From positions 1-10,103 of the forward strand of contig VBOK01000023.1 in assembly GCA_005877565.1 (NCBI GenBank): DNA of 10,103 nt, read 5' to 3'. Below the pieces are notes generated by a model. That model was not told the DNA's origin. It was given only the letters and a program-made list of their open reading frames with translations, and did not search any database. Numbering within the stretch: position 1 is the first letter of the stretch; each line of letters begins with the position of its first letter. Made by a program: the position numbers and the translations under genes. Of this stretch, positions 7,429 to 10,103 are shown one piece after another. This stretch comes from Nitrospirota bacterium (GTDB lineage: Bacteria; Nitrospirota; Nitrospiria; Nitrospirales; NS-4).

Positions 7429-7452
7429 ATGGGCGAATACGCCCGGAAGTAG
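7427..7452 (+). pseudogene. Relic of a PEBP-family gene 3' end
   Basis: From 7429 the frame reads MGEYARK-stop, against MGKYARR-stop at the end of the intact PEBP gene (5032-5055). The match then continues at weaker similarity and with almost no length change into the intergenic DNA, as far as CTCGCTCCAAGAT (5134-5146 and 7530-7542). Copy 2 of the receiver-coiled-coil gene was therefore once preceded by a PEBP gene, as copy 1 still is. Confidence 0.7.
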
Positions 7453-7592
7453 GTAAAAAGCCAAAATAAAATAGTCGACATTTGTCTGGTTTTGTCATAC
7501 CATGTCATGGGGTGTCCAGAAGTACTGGTCTCGCTCCAAGATACTGAGGCCAAGCCCCACTCCCCTCTCAAGAAAGCAGGAGTGAACGAAAA

Positions 7593-7688
7593 ATGGCGCA
7601 TGTCAAGCTACGTGGCAAGGAATACCACGCAGAGAGAGAGCATATTGTGAAGACGCCCACAGTTTTAATCCAGCTGGCCACCACCTAA
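7593..7688 (+). CDS. Possible 31-residue small protein upstream of receiver-coiled-coil copy 2
   Basis: ATG 7593 to TAA 7688: begins MAHVKLRGKEYHAEREH and ends VLIQLATT. A purine-rich AGGAG lies 11 nt upstream, a little far for a good ribosome binding site. The VKLRGKEY start looks like the first beta strand of small MoaD/ThiS-like folds, but the peptide is far too short for that and the likeness may be chance. It stops 18 nt before the ATG of copy 2, with that gene's GGGAGG in between. Most of it lies in about 131 nt that copy 1 lacks, and its stop codon is TGG at the matching place in copy 1. Real coding status unproven. Confidence 0.3.
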   Translation: MAHVKLRGKEYHAEREHIVKTPTVLIQLATT

Positions 7689-7706
7689 CACATTGGGAGG
7701 TTGATC

Positions 7707-8762
7707 ATGTCAGACTTAAGTCCCATCAATATCCTCATCGCAAACGAGCAGGCGCAAGAAGCCAAGGAAACTGCTTTGAGTCTGCGTGCATTCTTTCCCC
7801 ATAGCCGGATTGAGGTGGTGTACTCAGCCGACGAAGTGTTCCACTCGGCAGCCAAATCTGAGTGGCATACGATCCTTGCTGATGCTGACTTATTTCGTCA
7901 GAGTGGGTTGGCGACGCTGACCGAGGTCAAACGGCAAGCGCCTAACGCAACCATCATACTTCAAGCCGATTGGAACAATATGACTCTGGGTACGCAGGTC
8001 CTCCAATATGGCGTCGATTTTTATATTGCGAAGAACACTCATGCCTTTTTGAGTGAATTGCCCTTCGTGCTGCGAGCCTTTTTGAAGAATCAAGATCTGA
8101 ATTCGCGGTGGAATGCCGCGAACGAGCGACTCCTGCGCCTAGAGGAGCAAGTGTCACGAATGCAGACGGACCAGCAATCCTTAGGTGAACACCTCGATCA
8201 AGTACGTCTGGAGCGTACCCAACTGCAGGAACAACTTCAAGCCTACGAAGTTGAGTTATCGCAGACCAAGGAGAAGAAACAATTGCTTCTGGACCAATGG
8301 GAAAAAATCCGCCAAGCGCACGCGACAATGGAGGAAGAATTCCAGCAGGTGACAGGGCAGTTGGCTCACGAACGCGGAGAAAACCAGGCTTACCGCGAGC
8401 AGCTTGAGACGCTGCGGCAAGAGCGCGACCAGCTCCAAGAACGACTGTTCCAGCTCGATGAGGAGAAGCAGCCGCTGCTGACACAGTTGGAACAAACACG
8501 TCACACGTATACGCTGTTGGAGGAAGAACTCAAGCGCCACGATGCAGAATTATCTCAAGAACGGAACGAAAACCAGGCTTACCGCGAGCAGCTTGAGATG
8601 CTGCGGCAAGAGCGCGACCAGCTCCAGGAGCAGGTGTCGCTTCTCCAGATGGAGAAGCAGACGGTCCCCGCCCAATTGCAGCAAATACGTCTTGGTCATA
8701 CACAGATGGAAGAACGGATCAAGCGCCTCGAAGAACGGCTGCTGCAGGAACAGCGAGGCTAA
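7707..8762 (+). CDS. Degenerate receiver + long coiled-coil protein, copy 2 (intact)
   Basis: A 351-residue protein of no family I recognise. ATG 7707 is chosen because GGGAGG (7695-7700) lies 6 nt before it. Residues 1-125 form a receiver-like alpha/beta domain: NILIANEQAQEA replaces the usual V-D-D start (Asn13, Glu14), Asp59 stands at the phospho-acceptor place (ILADADLF), Gln86 replaces Thr/Ser (IILQAD) and Lys109 is kept (FYIAKN). About 130-351 is a continuous charged coiled coil with a 63-residue (nine-heptad) repeat around REQLE(T/M)LRQERDQLQ. No membrane segment, DNA-binding or enzyme domain is visible. A structural or scaffold role with a sensor-like head is possible but is inference. 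It converges on the TPR gene with a 5-nt gap. This intact copy is the reference for repairing copy 1. Confidence 0.85.
   Translation: MSDLSPINILIANEQAQEAKETALSLRAFFPHSRIEVVYSADEVFHSAAKSEWHTILADADLFRQSGLATLTEVKRQAPNATIILQADWNNMTLGTQVLQYGVDFYIAKNTHAFLSELPFVLRAFLKNQDLNSRWNAANERLLRLEEQVSRMQTDQQSLGEHLDQVRLERTQLQEQLQAYEVELSQTKEKKQLLLDQWEKIRQAHATMEEEFQQVTGQLAHERGENQAYREQLETLRQERDQLQERLFQLDEEKQPLLTQLEQTRHTYTLLEEELKRHDAELSQERNENQAYREQLEMLRQERDQLQEQVSLLQMEKQTVPAQLQQIRLGHTQMEERIKRLEERLLQEQRG
8381..8626 (+). repeat. Internal 189-bp repeat unit in coiled-coil gene copy 2
   Basis: Positions 8381-8437 and 8570-8626 match over 57 bp with one difference (c at 8410, t at 8599), an offset of 189 bp or 63 codons. 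At protein level a third, more diverged unit precedes them (about 8268-8380: KEKKQLLLDQWEK against EEKQPLLTQLEQ), and part of one follows. Nine whole heptads per unit keep the coiled-coil register, so unit gain or loss would be tolerated. Confidence 0.8.
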
Positions 8763-8767
8763 TTGCT

Positions 8768-9478
8768 CTAATTGGCGTGGTTCAGTGACTCAAGGAGCCG
8801 CTCCGCCTCCGGGCGGTACTCCTTTGCCCACGTGTAGGGATCCCTGGGACGATCCATGTTCACGATGGCGAGCAGCTCGCGCTTCGCTAAGTCGGGTTTC
8901 TTTCTTTTCAAATACATCTTCGCCAAATCCAGCCGGGCATGGGTGTAGGTGGGATCCAATTTCACCGCTCGCTCCAGGTATTCGAGGGCGGCTTCAGGAT
9001 TGCCTCCCATAAACCGGGGCAGTTCCTCCAGCATCATCCCTGCCATATGGATTGCGGGAACGTGATCCTTCTGCAACTCGAGAGCCCGGGTCACATGCAT
9101 CCTCATCTCCTCCAAGCTCAGCAAGGACGCCGCCACCCCTTTCAGTTCTGCTGCCTTCCCGAGGGCGGCGGCATACAGGAAGTGGGCCTCCGCGTCGGCC
9201 TCCTTCAGCTCCAGGGCACGCTGCGCCAGGCGGGCTGCCTCTTCGTAGGCCCCAATCCGTTTCTCGTTGTCGGTCAGAAGGTCATCACCCATGTCGAAGT
9301 ACGTGCCGGCGAGCTTCAGCAAGAAACTTGGGTCCGAGGACTTCTGCGACCGAACTTCCAGCAAGGCGGCGAGCTCTCGTTCAAGGGACTGAGGGTAATC
9401 CGGAGGCAACGTGGGGGTTTCGGCAAAAACCGAGAGAGCCGTCAGAACGACGAGCAAGCAGACCGCGAACACCCTCAT
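8768..9478 (-). CDS. Secreted tetratricopeptide-repeat protein
   Basis: About 236 residues: a signal peptide (MRVFAVCLLVVLTALSVFA) followed by TPR helices throughout, for example DPSFLLKLAGTYFDMGDDL, AARLAQRALELKEADAEAHFLYAAALG and AALEYLERAVKLDPTYTHARLDLAKM. The pattern (long N-terminal repeats, then a block with RFMGGNPEAALEYLERAV) is typical of periplasmic TPR proteins of unknown partner. ATG 9478 begins the signal peptide; the frame is open to a TTG at 9502 and has another TTG at 9484. GGGGAGG lies inside the 9502 version, so that start is rejected; spacing favours 9484 or 9478. It sits 27 nt after the UPF0173-type hydrolase gene and is probably cotranscribed with it. A 49-bp internal piece is duplicated exactly at 7380-7428. 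Confidence 0.85.
   Translation of the reverse strand: MRVFAVCLLVVLTALSVFAETPTLPPDYPQSLERELAALLEVRSQKSSDPSFLLKLAGTYFDMGDDLLTDNEKRIGAYEEAARLAQRALELKEADAEAHFLYAAALGKAAELKGVAASLLSLEEMRMHVTRALELQKDHVPAIHMAGMMLEELPRFMGGNPEAALEYLERAVKLDPTYTHARLDLAKMYLKRKKPDLAKRELLAIVNMDRPRDPYTWAKEYRPEAERLLESLNHAN
8893..8941. repeat. 49-bp direct repeat, right copy (partner at 7380-7428)
   Basis: Perfect 49-bp identity with 7380-7428, same orientation, 1513 bp apart. The right copy is the original because it lies in the intact TPR reading frame. Identity stops sharply on both sides. Confidence 0.9.
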
Positions 9479-9505
9479 CTGCAAGTCTTTCGCCTCCCCC
9501 AACGC

Positions 9506-10103
9506 CTACTTCCCGGCCGGCTTGATCCTTTTCCCTTCGAAGGCGATCGTTTCGCCCGGGTGCAGCTGCCGGAAAGGAACGCCTTGCTTCTTGAGCGCCT
9601 GACGGAACAGTGTGGTGTCCTGGGCCAGGACCGGGAACGTGCCGAAGTGCATCGGGATCGCCAGCCTCACTTTCACGTTGGCCGCCGCCCGCGCCGCCAT
9701 CTCCGGCTCCATCCCGAAGTGCCCGCCGACGTTGAGCAGGGCCACGTCCGGCGCGTAGCGCTCGCCGATGACTTCCATATCCTTGAAGTACGCGGTGTCC
9801 CCGGAGTGATAGATCGTGGGCCCGTTCTTGATCTTCAACACGAACCCGGCGGCGCTGCCGCCCGGGGCGATCTCAGGGTCCGGCTCTTTGGCCAGCGGAT
9901 TCCCCAAGCCGCTCGAGTGCACCGCCGGCGTCATCGCCACCATGACTTCGCCGTCGGCGATCGTGATCTCACCGCCGATGTTCATGAGGGTATCGAAGCC
10001 CATCTGCTCCTTGGGATAGCCGAGCAGCTTGCCCATGTTTGTGCCCAGCTCGAAGTTCGTGACCAGGCGGGCGCCCGTCTTCTTCGCAATCGCGACGGCG
10101 TCC
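9506..10103 (-). CDS. MBL-fold metal-dependent hydrolase, UPF0173 / YtkL-like (5' end outside window)
   Basis: The C-terminal 198 or so residues of a metallo-beta-lactamase-fold hydrolase; the reading frame stays open through the right edge (DAVAIAKKTGARLVTNFELGTNMGKLLGYP), so the ATG at 10036 is internal and not the start. Metal and active-site motifs seen: TPAVHSSG (His ligand), YHSGDT (bridging Asp), LLNVGGHFGM and IPMHFGTFPVL (final His). The N-terminal H-x-H-x-D-H motif must lie beyond 10103. UPF0173 proteins run about 225-230 residues, so roughly 30 residues are missing. The true substrate of this family is unknown. First visible gene of a leftward pair with the TPR gene. Confidence 0.92.
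   Translation of the reverse strand, partial: DAVAIAKKTGARLVTNFELGTNMGKLLGYPKEQMGFDTLMNIGGEITIADGEVMVAMTPAVHSSGLGNPLAKEPDPEIAPGGSAAGFVLKIKNGPTIYHSGDTAYFKDMEVIGERYAPDVALLNVGGHFGMEPEMAARAAANVKVRLAIPMHFGTFPVLAQDTTLFRQALKKQGVPFRQLHPGETIAFEGKRIKPAGK

Noticed and set aside
7500..7510. CCATG-T-CATGG palindrome as an operator
   Set aside because: Short, single, and not present in the matching spacer before copy 1.
7380..8941. Transposon or insertion sequence bounded by the 49-bp direct repeats
   Set aside because: No transposase and no terminal inverted repeats; the repeat is part of a gene and far longer than a usual target duplication.

Overview
The window is GC-rich, densely packed bacterial DNA. 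It looks chromosomal: mostly housekeeping and envelope genes, no phage, integrase or transposase genes, and no tRNA or rRNA. The gene styles (TPR plus periplasmic-binding-protein fold, site-2 protease next to trpS, ferritin-like/VIT1 fusion) suggest a Nitrospirota-like or related environmental lineage. That is inference from style only, at low confidence, and no marker here fixes the phylum.

Layout. A secreted SUMF1-domain protein runs leftward (162-965). It is divergent from a rightward, probably cotranscribed block: a TPR/type-1 periplasmic-binding-fold protein (1140-2888, with a detached 3' end to 2977), an M50 site-2 protease (2974-3693), tryptophanyl-tRNA synthetase (3712-4568, broken) and a PEBP/YbhB-like protein (4600-5055). 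Next comes an accessory-looking segment with two copies of an unrecognised gene coding for a degenerate receiver domain plus a long coiled coil (5179-6395, broken; 7707-8762, intact). A ferritin-like/VIT1 iron or manganese transporter (6403-7371) lies between them. A leftward pair closes the window: a secreted TPR protein (8768-9478) and an MBL-fold UPF0173-type hydrolase that runs off the right edge.

Two features stand out. First, three genes (TPR/PBP protein, trpS, first receiver-coiled-coil copy) each lack about 120-127 nt internally. In each case the lost length is 1 modulo 3, so the reading frame changes. A fourth gap of about 131 nt lies upstream of the first receiver-coiled-coil gene when it is compared with the second copy. 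Loss of similar-sized blocks at several places, including inside an essential tRNA synthetase, looks more like a systematic contig-joining error than biology. Second, the receiver-coiled-coil pair is an old duplication with a readable scar. Just upstream of copy 2, a 49-bp exact copy of part of the downstream TPR gene abuts a relic of a PEBP gene 3' end, which is the sequence that also precedes copy 1.

Functionally, the left block joins envelope maintenance (cell-wall synthase activator-like protein, intramembrane protease) to translation. The receiver-coiled-coil proteins have no known role; their modified phosphorylation pocket suggests a scaffold or output module rather than a normal phosphorelay receiver.
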